DNA of 64,000 bases, taken from the NCBI GenBank assembly GCA_963691705.1, contig OY829542.1:51191002-51255001 (forward strand). The letters are read 5' to 3'. Each line of letters starts with the position of its first letter. Position 1 is the first letter of the stretch. Positions 11,881 to 33,920 of this stretch are shown piece by piece. Under the pieces are notes generated by a model, which had not been told where the DNA came from, made no database searches, and saw only the letters and a list, made by a program, of their open reading frames with translations. This DNA comes from Viola odorata (Eukaryota; Streptophyta; Magnoliopsida; Malpighiales; Violaceae). Position numbers and translations under genes: made by a program.

Positions 11881-13527
11881 GTAATTCACAATTTCTGCAT
11901 ACCATGGGCGTGGGTTTGGCTGGGGGTTTGTCCTAGACAAACTCACCGAGAGTAGTTTTTCGTCAGGAAATTCTGCCCTCACTGGTTCCAGATCGCCTTT
12001 TGCTAGGCAACGACTTAGGTGGTCTGCCACAAGGTTCTCCCTACCGCTTTTGTCCTTAATTTCCAAGTTATACTCCTGCAAAAGAAGAATCCAGCGAATT
12101 AGTTTAGGTTTGGCCTCAGGTTTAGCCAAGAGAAACTTCAAAGCTGCATGGTCAGAGAATACAATATTTTTTGTGCCTAACAGATATGATCTAAATTTTT
12201 CCAAGGCAAAAACTATTGCAAACAGTTCTTTTTCAATCGTGGTATAATTCTTTTGGGCGTCATCCAACATCTTTGACGCGTAATAGATCACATGAGGATC
12301 TTTTCCTTTTTTCTGCCCAAGAACAGCTCCTACGGCAGCATCACTAGCATCACACATCAGCTCGAATGGCAAGCTCCAGTCCGGGGCTTGAATAATAGGT
12401 GCTGATGTTAGTCGCTCTTTCAGTTCATCAAATGATTTTTGGCATACCTCATCGAAGTTGAACTCCACCTCTTTTTGTAGAAGCTTGCACATTGGTTCGG
12501 CTATCTTTGAGAAGTCCTTTATGAACCTGCGATAAAAACCAGCATGGCCAAGAAAGCTTCTGACCTCACGCAAGCATGAAGGGTAAGGTAAACTTTTAAT
12601 TATATCGATCTTGGCCGGATCGACCTCAATACCTTTATTTGAAATCACATGCCTAAGGACAATTCCTTGATCTACCATAAAATGACATTTTTCAAAATTT
12701 AAAACTAAGCATGTATCTACACATCTTTTCAAAATATTCGTTAAATTACTTAAGCATTGTTCAAAATTACTACCATATATGGTAAAGTCGTCCATGGACA
12801 CCTCAATATTTTTCTCTACATACTTGAAAAAGATGCTTACCATGCACCTTTGAAAGGTGGCTGGCGTATTGCACAACCCAAATGGCATGCGTCTGTAGGC
12901 GAACGTTCCAAAATGGCACGTGAACGTTGTTTTCTCCTGGTCTTCAGGTGCGACAGGAATCTGGTGGAATCCCGAGTATCCATCCAAGAAGCAATAATGA
13001 GATTTTCCTGTAAGTCGTTCCACCATCTGGTCGATAAATGGCAATGGAAAATGATCTTTCCATGTAACTTGATTTAACCTTCGATAGTCTATGCAAACCC
13101 TCCATCTGTTTTGGATTCTCGTCGTCCTTTGAGTTCCATCCTCTCCTTCAATGACTGTGATACCAGCTTTCTTAGGAACTACCTGCACAGGGGAAACCCA
13201 ATTACTATCAGAAATAGGATAAATAACACCTGAATCTAGTAATTTAATTATTTCCTTTTTAACAACTTCCATCATTGGAGGGTTTAATCTCCTTTGGGGT
13301 TGCCAAATGGGTTTCTTATCCTCTTCCACGTGTATTTTGTGGGTACAAATGTTAGAAGATATTCCCTTAATGTCTGTCATGGTCCAGCCAATCGCTTCTT
13401 TGTGCATCTTCAAGACAGTCACCAATCTTTCTTCTTCATCCTTCCACAGCTTAGCTGAAATGATGACAGGTAAAGTGTCGTCTTGGCCTAGATAGGCGTA
13501 TTTGAGATGGTCTAGCAGAGCCTTCAA
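11881..13527 (-). pseudogene. Reverse transcriptase and RNase H, outer element
   Basis: A 549-codon frame. RT motifs in order: [84 protein letters not shown], and the catalytic box reading EVSMDDFTIYG. RNase [18 protein letters not shown] and YASKMLDDAQKNYTT, then FSDHAALKFLLAKPEAKPKL and ENLVADHLSR. The residue before MDD is Ser, while the inner element and most relatives have Phe. The frame stops at 11878, where the inner LTR begins. A palindrome-like copy lies at 12107–12132 (AKPEAKP), and a weak one at 11913–11938. Confidence 0.9.
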
Positions 13528-13621
13528 TTCTAACTATGGTGTCTGCATAATAGAGGGTAGGAATTTAGGAACCGTGGATTGCACAAATTGACAACTTACT
13601 GTTTTCCTCTTCTTCTTGGCA

Positions 13622-13647
13622 GTCTTGGCCAAGCTTGAGGCCAAGAT
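13622..13647. repeat. 26-bp palindrome copy in gag-pol
   Basis: GTCTTGGCC, spacer AAGCTTGA, GGCCAAGAT; the arms pair with one G·T-type difference. On the minus strand it encodes ILASSLAKT in frame. A weaker relative follows at about 13664–13688 (AGATCGGCC, AAACTA, GCCAAAACT). Confidence 0.8.
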
Positions 13648-14527
13648 CGAGTCTGTTTCTTCTAGATCGGCCAAACTAGCCAAAACTTCCTGGAGTTCCT
13701 TCTGATCTCCTGTTCTGTCCTCCAATTCTTTCAGCATCTTTGTAGAAATTCCCCTGCTCAACACATACTCAAGGGGATCGTTAACATAAATATCAGCTAT
13801 TTCGTCAGTAATTGGATCTAAAATATCAAGAAAATTCACGCAATGTAAATCATTAGAGTGATTTAAGGCTTCGGTGATGCTGAATTTTATAGTCCTCCCA
13901 TAAAATTCTAAAATTATGCTCCCTTCGTAGCAATCAATTTTAGCTTTTGATGCTTTTAGAAACGGCCGCCCTAATAAAATATCAGTGGTGCAAGAAGGCA
14001 ATTGAACATTCATTTCAACTATGTAAAAATCCACTGGGTAAATAAAATCGTTTACTATAACCAGGACATCTGTAACGACTCCCTTGGGTCTGATAATCGA
14101 GCGGTCGGCCAGCTGAATCACCAAATCGCTCTCCTTCATCATTCCTATCTTCAAGGTCTCGAATTCACTCATGGACATCACATTGATGCCAACCCCCAAA
14201 TCGCAAAGGGTTTTCTCAATCATCTTGTTTCCTATCCGACATGGAATGGTGAAGGTCCCTTGATCCTTGCACTTCTCTGGAAGTTGCTGCACAGCAGAGA
14301 CATTATGGGCTAAATTCACCCTCTCTATACCTGCATTTTTTTGTGTGCACAGTTCTTTAAGAAATTTGGCATAAGAGGGAACTTTCGCAATTAGATCCAA
14401 CATAGGAATGTTGACAGCTATTTTTCCAAAAACACTCATAAAATCTCTTGCTTCATCCTGCTTCTTTTCTTTTGAGGATCTAGGTGGAAACGGTGGAGGA
14501 ATTTCTATCACTTCCTCCTTCTGGTCA

Positions 14528-14602
14528 GGCTTGGCTAAGGGTTTGGCCAAGACAGGATAGACTTTCTCTATTTCCATAGGAACTGCGGGTTTGGCCAAGA
14601 CA
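14528..14602. repeat. 26-bp palindrome copy plus an adjacent half copy in gag-pol
   Basis: Full copy 14528–14553: GGCTTGGCT, spacer AAGGGTTT, GGCCAAGAC, encoding VLAKPLAKP on the minus strand. About 34 bp on, 14587–14602 carries only the right half (GGGTTTGGCCAAGAC), encoding VLAKPA. Confidence 0.8.
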
Positions 14603-14833
14603 GCTTCTGCCTCATTGTCTTCTTCCTCATCTTCATCTAACTCTTGCGACTGAATTTTTCTCAATTCCTTGTCTGTTTTCGCACCTTCCCTCTCTGGTAG
14701 CACAACTCCACTTCTTAGACTCATGGCACTAATATTGTGTACGAGGTTGTTCACCGTGGTTGAGGGTAATTTGCCTTGATTGGCCATCTGATTTATTTGC
14801 TTCTGCATCTCTGCCAAACTAGATTGCGTTGAT

Positions 14834-15512
14834 TTATTTGAGTGTATCCTCCATAGATGGGCCAACAATCTGCAAAGGTTGCGGGGCAGATGACAGCGGG
14901 GGTACAGGGGCTTGGCTAGGAGCTTGGCCAGCATTCAGATGTGAAGGGCGAGGTATGAAATGTTGGAAGTTAACGGGTGGTTGTTGCTGAGGTGCATTCT
15001 GATTCTGTTGTGAAGGGACTGGGTCTCTCCACCTAAAATTCGGATGACCTCTCCACGAGTATTGATTACTTCCTTGAGGGTAATTTTGCATACTCCCTTG
15101 GTTCTGTGCATACGCTGCATTTACTTATGCTATGTCGTCAGGGTGTTGCACCACATAACAATTGTTGGTTTGATGATCTTGTTGCTGACATATCCCCCAT
15201 ACTGAAGCTAACTACTCTTGACTTGGATTTCCTGTGGTTATTAGACCTGAAATATTAACAGAAATATTTTTGACCATATCAGTTAATTCATTCATTTTTT
15301 GTTCAACGTTAATTGAATTAAGAGTAGAAGGGATAGAGCTTCTATCCGAAGTAAGATTGTTTTGGCAGTTGTCTGCCATAGTCTAGAGTAGCAGCTTGGC
15401 CCTTGTGATGGTCAAGTCTTGCAGCGCACCTCCAGCTGTTGCATCAACTTTTTCTTTGCTACCTAGGAGCATCCCATCGTAAAAGTACTGGATCATTGTT
15501 TGATCTGTGTCG
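14834..15512 (-). pseudogene. Gag capsid end and zinc-knuckle region, outer element (5' truncated)
   Basis: Reading on the minus strand from 15512 gives DQTMIQYFYDGMLLGSKEKV, then an in-frame stop, MADNCQN, and another stop. A zinc-knuckle-like ICQQQDHQTNNC follows, then stops, and then a P/Q-rich tail (NQYSWRGHPNFRWRDP). The pattern matches the gag of Athila-type elements, where a capsid end is followed by a single knuckle and a Q-rich linker. All capsid sequence upstream of DQTMIQ is missing because LTR-like sequence starts at 15513. Confidence 0.8.
14909..14934. repeat. 26-bp palindrome copy at the gag linker
   Basis: GGCTTGGCT, spacer AGGAGCTT, GGCCAGCAT. On the minus strand it encodes MLAKLLAKP in one frame and AGQAPSQAP in the overlapping frame of the next gag fragment. 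The right arm has decayed at two positions. Confidence 0.75.
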
Positions 15513-16456
15513 CACCCGAAAAATAATTCGCGAGTATACAACGAATCTGAGACCTTACGATGCTCGGCGTAAAAGGACGCCTCGCAACATGCAATGAAGT
15601 CGCCACCCTATTTTCTAAGGTTTAGGGAACCTATATCTCTTGGCATAAAAAATAAAAAACTAAGGCACAATTGGTCTAAACCAAAGAACGAAGGTTCGAG
15701 GTCGTATTATGGACTCGGGAAGGTGTTAGGCACCCGAGTCTCATCCTTTAAAAGGTTACCGGTTGAAAGGTGTTTGGAAAATATTATTTTTACAAGTGAT
15801 TTGGGCATTCAAAGGTGACGTTACATATTAGCATTTTCGTTGGGACATTGTTATTTCTGATCGGGACCAAAGGACGGGGTTACTGTTTGTTCGTATGCTA
15901 GAGTGGACGTTCCCCCCTTTATATCATCGGGCCATGCATGATTAATATTTAATTACTACGTGATCTATCATGGCAAAACTAACACGATACCAATTTAATG
16001 AATGCAAATAAACCGTGTGGGCTTGATGCCACCATGCTCATATATCAAGGTATAGGAATTAATTCCATGGCATAAAACAAGTGATGTAAACACGTAAGCA
16101 TATGCGTTGATTTTATTTTCTAACAATTCTAAATATCATGCATACAATTATGATATGAGTTTTTTAACATTTTCTATATAGCATTGCATATGAATAATAT
16201 TTGCGGAAAAATATTGAATAAATAAGAGAGGCTAGAAAGCGTACTTGCGTTGCGTGATCTTGATCTACCTTGCAAAATTGAAAATATTAGCGATGGTTTG
16301 AAAACAATAAATAAGAAAAACGCATGCAACACTTATTTAATTTACAATAAGTAAGCAAATAATTGAATAAATACGACAAACAAATGAATAAATCGTCCAT
16401 AGCATATAAACAACTAATTAAAATGAAGCATGACGAACGAACTCAACATATCATTC

Positions 16457-16630
16457 AAAACATGTAAGCATTTTAATTAAATAGAACATGGTATAAATAA
16501 ATCAATTAAAGCATGCAAATATTTAATTAAATAAAACATGGCATAAATAAATTATTTAAAGCATGTAAGCATTTAAATTAAATAGAACATGTCATAAACA
16601 AATTATTTAAAGCATGTAAGCATTCGAATA
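16457..16630. repeat. 51-bp AT-rich tandem repeat, about 3.4 copies
   Basis: Units start at 16457, 16508, 16558 and 16609 with AAARCATGYAAGCATTT and continue with AATTAAATAGAACATG, then ATAAAYAAATTATTT. Unit lengths are 51, 50 and 51 bp; the fourth is partial. It is non-coding. Confidence 0.8.
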
Positions 16631-16679
16631 TTTGAAGAAAAAAGTGGATCCCATATTTAAAATTTGGACATTAAAAAAT

Positions 16680-16795
16680 GGGTTTGGCCTAAGCCAAGCC
16701 CAAATTTTAATTAAAAAAAAAACACAAGATGGGCTATGTTTAAAAAGAAAGAAAATGGGAAACAGATGGGCTTGGCTTAAGCCAAAGCCCATCTG
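16680..16795. repeat. Two GGCTTGGC-type palindromes flanking an A-rich stretch
   Basis: 16680–16701 reads GGGTTTGGC, CTAA, GCCAAGCCC. 16763–16795 has arms CAGATGGGCTTGGC and GCCAAAGCCCATCTG around TTAA, a near-perfect inverted repeat of about 33 nt. The arm cores resemble the Athila 26-bp palindromes, but the spacers are 4 nt, not 8, so they are listed apart. Confidence 0.65.
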
Positions 16796-17847
16796 GGTTA
16801 AAAAGCCGAAGAAAGGGACGGGATTGGCCCGTCACCTTTCTTCCTTAAGAACAGCAGCCACGGCTGCTTGTTCTTCTTCTACCTTGCGTCACCGGCGCCA
16901 TGGCCGGTGACCAAGGACTAACTGGATTACACCTCAAAACCAAGCCTAAAATTCCCTTAAGCCCACAGTAGTAAAACCCTCCCAAAAAAGTAGCTAAAAA
17001 AGCAATCAAACGAAGAGTAAAATGCCAACGATTTCTCGCGAGAGAAAAAGCAATGATGAATAAAACGACAAACGATTGATCACGAAAAATGCGCCATAAT
17101 GCACAGAGATGAAGCACGACTACTCTACGAGTAAAACCCAGCAAAAACTAGACCAATCCGTCCATAAACAAAATTTAATTTAACGATTGAAGAATAATAC
17201 GCATTAAAACCAACAATTCGAAATTAATTAACTCAAGCAGTAGGCATTTAAATTGAAGCAAGAACAGACAATATAACTTGAAAATAAAGCATGTGCATCT
17301 TGTCAGTTACTCGAAACAGTAGTAAGCATACATCCAAGAAAGAAGTACGAAACTCATAGCTTTTCCTAGATATGGTATAAACCCTATAGCGGAAAACTGC
17401 GTATAATTTGCATGTACAAAATTAGAAGGCAAGTGGCATGGACCAAATCAACTCGAATAAGAAAAAAACTTCATAAGAAAACAGAAATAGGATAGTGCAC
17501 CATAAAACTGATTACTGAATATACCTGTAGAAAGAAGAAGGCCAAGAGCAATATAGAATAAAATTGCTCCCCGATTCCAATCATTACCCTGCACGAGATT
17601 ATACAACAAAAAGAATGAAATCTCATGCATACCAATACTCCATTTCAGAACCAAGAAGTTAAAAGTCAGAATTCTACCCTCCTAGATCGGCAGGCTTTTC
17701 TACTTTGGACATGAAGCATGTCCCTCAGTTCGTGAAAACAAAAAGATATATTATTTCCTAATTATGATTGAGAGAAAATATTTAGTAGGTCTTCAAGTAT
17801 ATTATTTAGTTGTATTTTGATTCTATTTGTGCATCCTATTTTTGCAG

Positions 17848-29455
<11,608 letters not shown>

Positions 29456-30067
29456 TGCAGGAACTGCCCCTGTAAATTTTGCTTCTTTCCACCTGGTTTG
29501 TATCCGGTGTGGAACTACTTCATCTTTCATTAGTAATAACAACAATAATTATTTATTTTTTTGTTTGCTTGTTTGTATAATTTTAGTTGTCATCATTCTT
29601 GTAATTATTTGGAAAAAAAAAACTTTTCTTTTTCATTGGTAAGGTTTGCTTACCTTAGTCCAACTCTCATTTTCTTGCGGCTTAGAGTTATCCTTTTTGG
29701 AATTTGATAATGCTGAAATTGTAAATTAGGGTTGGTTCGAAATCTAGTCTTTCATACACCTAAATCCTGAATTCTTGACCTCTAACTAAAAACTAAATAA
29801 ATTGAAACGCACCATTAAGCTGACAATTCTACATGTTGGCATGGATATGCTGGTTGTTTGATGGACAGCTGGAAGAGTAAGAATGTTAGCTCTGAAGTTC
29901 TTTTTTGGTTCTTTTCAAATACAATGAGCAACTAATGAGCCTCAACAGTCAAAGCTGGAATTCCATGCACTACGCAAGGCCTCTGAATAGCTTTTTCAGA
30001 CACGAACGAGGCGGAAGAGCGTGTATTGCGACATGGCAACATGATCCTGTGCATCTCAATAGAGCAT
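29456..30067 (+). other. SEC6 3' flank and intergenic spacer
   Basis: AT-rich sequence following the SEC6 stop codon, presumably including its 3' UTR. No other gene is seen. The small minus-strand ORFs that begin to the right of it are shadows of the transporter fragment. Confidence 0.5.
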
Positions 30068-31292
30068 TCAGAATTGTTTTGTGATATCTGATATAGAAGT
30101 GTATGCTCCAACAACTGTACAGATGATCCCCAGAGTGGCAATGGCAGTGACAAAAAACTCTGTTCATATAGCAAGAGGGGTACGTTAATTGTCCGTAGTA
30201 AACTCATCATTCTTTCAGCTTTGTCGGGGTGTACTCGGATAGGTAGATTGATTTAAATTCTGCTTACTTGTGTTCTTGTAGCTTTGTTACCCTTGATCTT
30301 CAGAAAGCATAAAGATGGCAATATTACTGCCTGCATCAGAGACATACAGATCTTTCAATACTAGACCCTGATCTGCTTAAGACGAAACGAAAATTATATT
30401 CTTATAGAGATACGTCGGATGCATGCAAAATCTTCAAAAATTTGTGTAATTTTACCTCCATCAAGATTTACAAAGTAAACAAATGACAGAACGATTAAAG
30501 CCATCACAAGACCTGCAATCAAAAACATGATGTGAGTCCTAGAGTCCTGACAGCAAAACAAGACCAACTTTGAGAACAATGAATGAGTGAATTTAATTGT
30601 CATGATTATACATCATTTCCAAAGGAGGTTAGATCTATCATCTTAATAGAAGTATTTATTCTGAGCAATACCAATCTGCATGCACCGTTCTCCATGTTTC
30701 CATTCGAGAGACTACATATTTTGAGTTTGTGTGAACTGGTGTAGTGTTCAAGTACCAGGAGAGTACCAATACATTATTTGACCAGTTGCTAGCAAATAAG
30801 AGTGGAGCAAAGATGCGACTGTGATTATAAAGGATGAAGATAAACTGATGTTTCATAGATTTGAAATTTACCAAAGAAAGGGAGAAGAAAAGCAACAAAA
30901 ACAGAATAGAAAACAAGTCCCATCCTCAGGAGGTAGAAACACCATAAGCTGTTTGTAATTCGAACTGGCAGCAGCTCCTCTATACTCCTGGCTAACGGGG
31001 TCATCAACAAAGCATATTTGGTAAGTGGGTTGATAACCTGTGAAACAGAGAAATTCAAGCTCAGAAACTATAAAGCTGTTTAGCTTCCCATTCTAAAATG
31101 AGCAATGCATCATAAAAAAATCCTAGGAGAAAAATTCCATATACTTACGGTAGTCCACAATGCAATTTTTGAAGTTATGCTATGCCGACGCCGTGGCATA
31201 TTCAAGGTTATCTGAGACAATGTGCTTTCACCAAACAATAGAAATCCCATGGCAGCAACACCACCATAAATAAAAAATGACAAGACAAAAAG
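30068..31292 (-). pseudogene. AVT1-like vacuolar amino-acid transporter, C-terminal exons only (copy A)
   Basis: Minus-strand exons: 31292–31149 ([40 protein letters not shown]), 31037–30872 (VINPLTKYALLMTPLARSIE, NSLWCFYLLRMGLVF, ending FLLPFFG) and a short exon from 30512 (LVMALIVLSFVY). 30330–30268 (AVILPSLCFLKIKGNKATRT) and 30157–30068 (FVTAIATLGIICTVVGAYTS to the stop) follow. These match the last membrane helices of the plant AVT1 family (amino acid/auxin permease superfamily, vacuolar neutral amino-acid carriers). All exons upstream of SFFIYGG are missing, replaced to the right by unrelated sequence and then the NLR. The short exon has lost 17 bp relative to copy B at its end, near 30471, so its splicing is doubtful. 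Confidence 0.85.
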
Positions 31293-32144
31293 CTGCAAAA
31301 ACAAGAAATCTATAAGGTGAAAGAAACGTAAAAATAATGGTCATATATGCGAATGAACCATGAGTTTCTAGGTTGTTAAATCTGGGATTACAAAAGAACC
31401 AAAAACGTATGTACTAATGGACCGTGCCAAAGCCATGCTTAGTACCATGCTATCGCTGCCTTAGCAAAATTTCTTTTATCAGCCATTGATTGGTAGATGT
31501 TTGGAAATACTGAGTGTGTGGAGAAACAGAACCCAACCAATTACAAATGGAATGCCACTCCACTTCACCACTGGAAAATTTACACCGAAATCAATAAATA
31601 TTTTAATCTATGTAATTATAATTACAAAGATAATTATAACAAATCTAAGGGAATAACCCCTAAAGAAAATCTAAGAGAGTAGATCTAATGAATTATAATC
31701 ACTTAACATGATTATTTAACTATACCTAATTAATTTAGTAATAAGTAATTAAGGTGGGGCAGTTCATATTTGTTCTAATCATTCATATATCTCTATATAA
31801 TAAAAGTGATTAGAAAAAAAGTTGTAAATTATCGATGCCTCCTCTTCCCAAAGGCTTTTCTTTTCCCCTTAATTTCTTTCTTTTGTGTCACCAAAATACT
31901 ATTTCATTAATTAACACAATTGAGAGGTAATTAAGTATAAAACAGCCACTAACTTTTTTGAAATTCTAAATTCAACATTTAATTGGAAAATATGTTTTTC
32001 ACCAACTGGAAATGTAATTAATGAAAGACATTGGAAAGTCTTTGTGCATATCCAATTAGCAAAGAAAAGTCTATGAGATTACATCGCATGCGACTGCGAG
32101 GCTCGTAATTGTTTTCCATCGGTTCCATTTTAGTTTTCCAAAAA
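31293..32144. other. Spacer between transporter fragment and NLR copy A
   Basis: AT-rich, with no credible ORF on either strand. The last 25 bp or so (CCATTTTAGTTTTCCAAAAAA, broken here only by position) match the leader of NLR copy B, so the NLR leader begins about 32118. No TATA box was assigned. Confidence 0.45.
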
Positions 32145-33566
32145 ATGGTTGTACCGTGCCTTATGGGCGCTTTCAACAGTATTGGTGGGAGATGTTTCGG
32201 GTGGGTTGGGGAGCGCATCAAAACGGAGCCTGCTCTTCTCATTGCCTACGGCGACAACATTGAGAATCTGAGGACACAAGTTCAGAATCTGCGTACTGCG
32301 ATCGAATCTGTGAACGGTCGAATCAAAGAGGCTGAGAGAACGAGGGCGACACGTGTCGATCCTGTTGTGGCGCTACTGCAGACACAGATGGCTTCTCTCG
32401 AAGATAAGGCTCTTAAAATTATGAGCGATGAAGAACGAGAATCAGATTCCACGTGTCTCATGGGTTTGCGCCCTAATCTGTGGGCCTGCTACCGGGTAAG
32501 TAAGCAAATTGCCTGTATTATTTGACAATTGAGTCTTTTTGACTTTGATCTTAGGGTCGTTTTCATATTTTGTCAATAATTTCTGATTTAGTGCCAAGTA
32601 GTTGATGTTTTGTTGCTTTTCTGTTATTCCTCTAAGCCTATTTGAAGGCGTTCTTTGCTAAGGAATAAATATCCAAGTTGTGTACCAAGTGTTTGCTAAA
32701 ACTACTCTTAGAACAAACTTTCTCTCTAACAATAGTGGTAAGCAAGCAAATTGTCTGTCCAAAAAGATACTCCATCGATTTCAATTCGATAATTTTTTAA
32801 ATAATCTGATCCGTTGTTATATCCATGATTTTGGCAGACAAGCAAATCAGCAAAAAAGGCGATAGATGAGGCTGTTGAACTGTTGGAGGAGGAAAGAAAA
32901 CTTGGCAGGGCGGTTGCCATCGTTGATTGCTCGGAGTGCTTGGGGGTGACGCCCATCCCGGACTTTGAGGAATTTGAATCGAGAGTGCTAGTTTCAAATG
33001 AGATCGTGGCGGCGTTGAAAGATCCAAGGGTGAACATGGTAGGGGTGTATGGAATGAGTGGTGCCGGAAAGACCACACTAGCGGAAAAGATCGGTGCAGA
33101 TCTGCAGCTGGATAGGACATTCAGTTATGTGGTCCTAGCAACTGTTTCCGAAAAGCAAAGTCAACTCGAAAACAACTATAAACCCAATCTGTTAAATATT
33201 CAGAATCAGATTGCTGGGGGGCTCAAAATACAACTGCAAGGCGAAAACCTCAGTGTACGAGCGGAAGAGCTACGTAAGCAGTTGCAGAAGAAAGACAAAG
33301 TACTCATCATTCTGATGACATTTGGTCCAGATTTGAACTTAAAGATGTGGGAATCCCTATTGGCAGTGTTCACGAGAAATTCAAAATCTTGATGACGTCC
33401 AGGAGCCAAATGGTGTTGCGAAATGAGATGGATTCAACAAGCAATTTCGGACTTGATAGTTTACCCTCTACTGACGCATGGAATCTATTTGATAGAATGG
33501 TAGGCAGTGATAGCGAATATTCCAATTGGCGCACCACTGCGAAGCAAGTGGTAGAACAATGCGGAG
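32145..33566 (+). pseudogene. CC-NBS-LRR gene copy A: coiled-coil and NB domain exons, frameshifted
   Basis: Exon 1 (32145–32495) starts at the ATG matching copy B and encodes a coiled-coil (LIAYGDNIENLRTQVQNLRT, then SVNGRIKEAE). Exon 2 (32838–33566) continues with TSKSAKKAIDEAVELLEEE, a P-loop VGVYGMSGAGKTTLAEKI, RNBS-A VVLATVSEKQ, and kinase-2 beginning KDKVLIIL. There one G is missing near 33314, compared with the copy B reading LIILDDIWSG. The frame is lost exactly at the Mg/ATP-binding Asp residues. RNBS-B (KFKILMTSRSQMVL) is readable in the shifted frame. Such proteins are cytoplasmic immune receptors of the RPS2/At4g27190 type. The exon is 729 bp; 730 would keep phase with exon 3. Confidence 0.9.
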
Positions 33567-33920
33567 GTATTGTAACTCTCATACTCATGTCTAACTGTTA
33601 ACTACCATGATTGATGAGTATAATTTAATAAAAAAAACAAAAAAAAAAGAACCAATTATTTTATTCTGGTAATATTTTCGACCTTGAATCTCATTTTAAT
33701 TCATTACTAGCTGAAATGCAGTGGCATTGCTACACTACGAGATTCCATCATGTAATGAACTCTAATGTATATTTTTTGAATCCATGTAAAAAGTAAAAAT
33801 GATTAAACTTCACGAAACAACAACGAAATAAATGCAAAATTTTGGATAATCACAAAATTTACTTTCCAACAATAATTTATTATTTTATTATTATATGAGA
33901 TATTCGAATGTTTCTTTCAG

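Larger units (their letters stand above)
13534..14934 (-). pseudogene. Gag–protease linker and retropepsin, outer element
   Basis: A 466-codon frame. The first third is a low-complexity linker containing MLAKLLAKPL, VLAKPAVP and VLAKPLAKP, encoded by 26-bp palindrome copies. Then come PPFPPRSSKEKKQDEARDF, GTFTIPCRIGN and the protease core LCDLGVGINVMSMSEFETL. QLADRSIIRPKGVVTDVLV and the flap-like TDILLGRPFLKASKAKID follow. A TAG codon just after SIMQTP (about 13535) separates it from RT, where relatives read through. Compared with the inner element the linker is acidic (EDEEEDNEAEAVL) and enriched in LAKP repeats. Confidence 0.85.
1..15512 (-). mobile_element. Outer Athila-like Ty3/gypsy retrotransposon, nested and degenerate
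   Basis: Read on the minus strand, the parts come in the order gag zinc-finger region (15512–14834), protease (14934–13534), RT/RNase H (13527–11881), integrase (6270–5231), an extra Athila-type ORF (4734–2527), 3' UTR, polypurine tract and LTR (1494 to beyond base 1). The order protease–RT–RNase H–integrase defines Ty3/gypsy; the absence of a chromodomain and the extra ORF after integrase fit the Athila/Tat side of the family. The element is dead: it has stop codons between protease and RT and within integrase, a second element inserted at 11880, about 110 integrase codons missing, and its gag cut off at 15512 by LTR-like sequence. The 5' LTR is not seen. It carries the dispersed 26-bp palindromes described separately. 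The family call is firm; the exact lineage is inferred. Confidence 0.85.
15513..17847. other. LTR-like, AT-rich region between the gag and SEC6
   Basis: The plus strand switches abruptly from outer gag to TGTCGCACCCGAAAAAT at 15513. About 190 bp on comes GGGAAGGTGTTAGGCACCCG; strings of this kind are frequent in LTRs and leaders of plant Tat/Ogre-type Ty3 elements. A solo or truncated LTR is likely, but no 3' border or target-site duplication was found. From about 16100 to 16640 the sequence is very AT-rich with a 51-bp tandem repeat, and palindromes lie at 16680–16795. 16900–17847 shows no gene; the missing upstream SEC6 exons were searched for here and not found. Confidence 0.45.

Noticed and set aside
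12608..12627. ATCTTGGCC half site in RT (also 13484 and 5793)
   Set aside because: The codons belong to conserved pol residues ([24 protein letters not shown]) and no second arm is present.
15393..15418. A 9-8-9 palindrome in gag (AGCTTGGCC, CTTGTGAT, GGTCAAGTC)
   Set aside because: The spacer does not match the family, and the residues fit the gag alignment without an insertion, so it may be chance; not counted as a family copy.
15513..17650. Complete solo LTR call
   Set aside because: The TG start is clear, but no matching CA end or 5-bp duplication could be found, so only an LTR-like region is reported.
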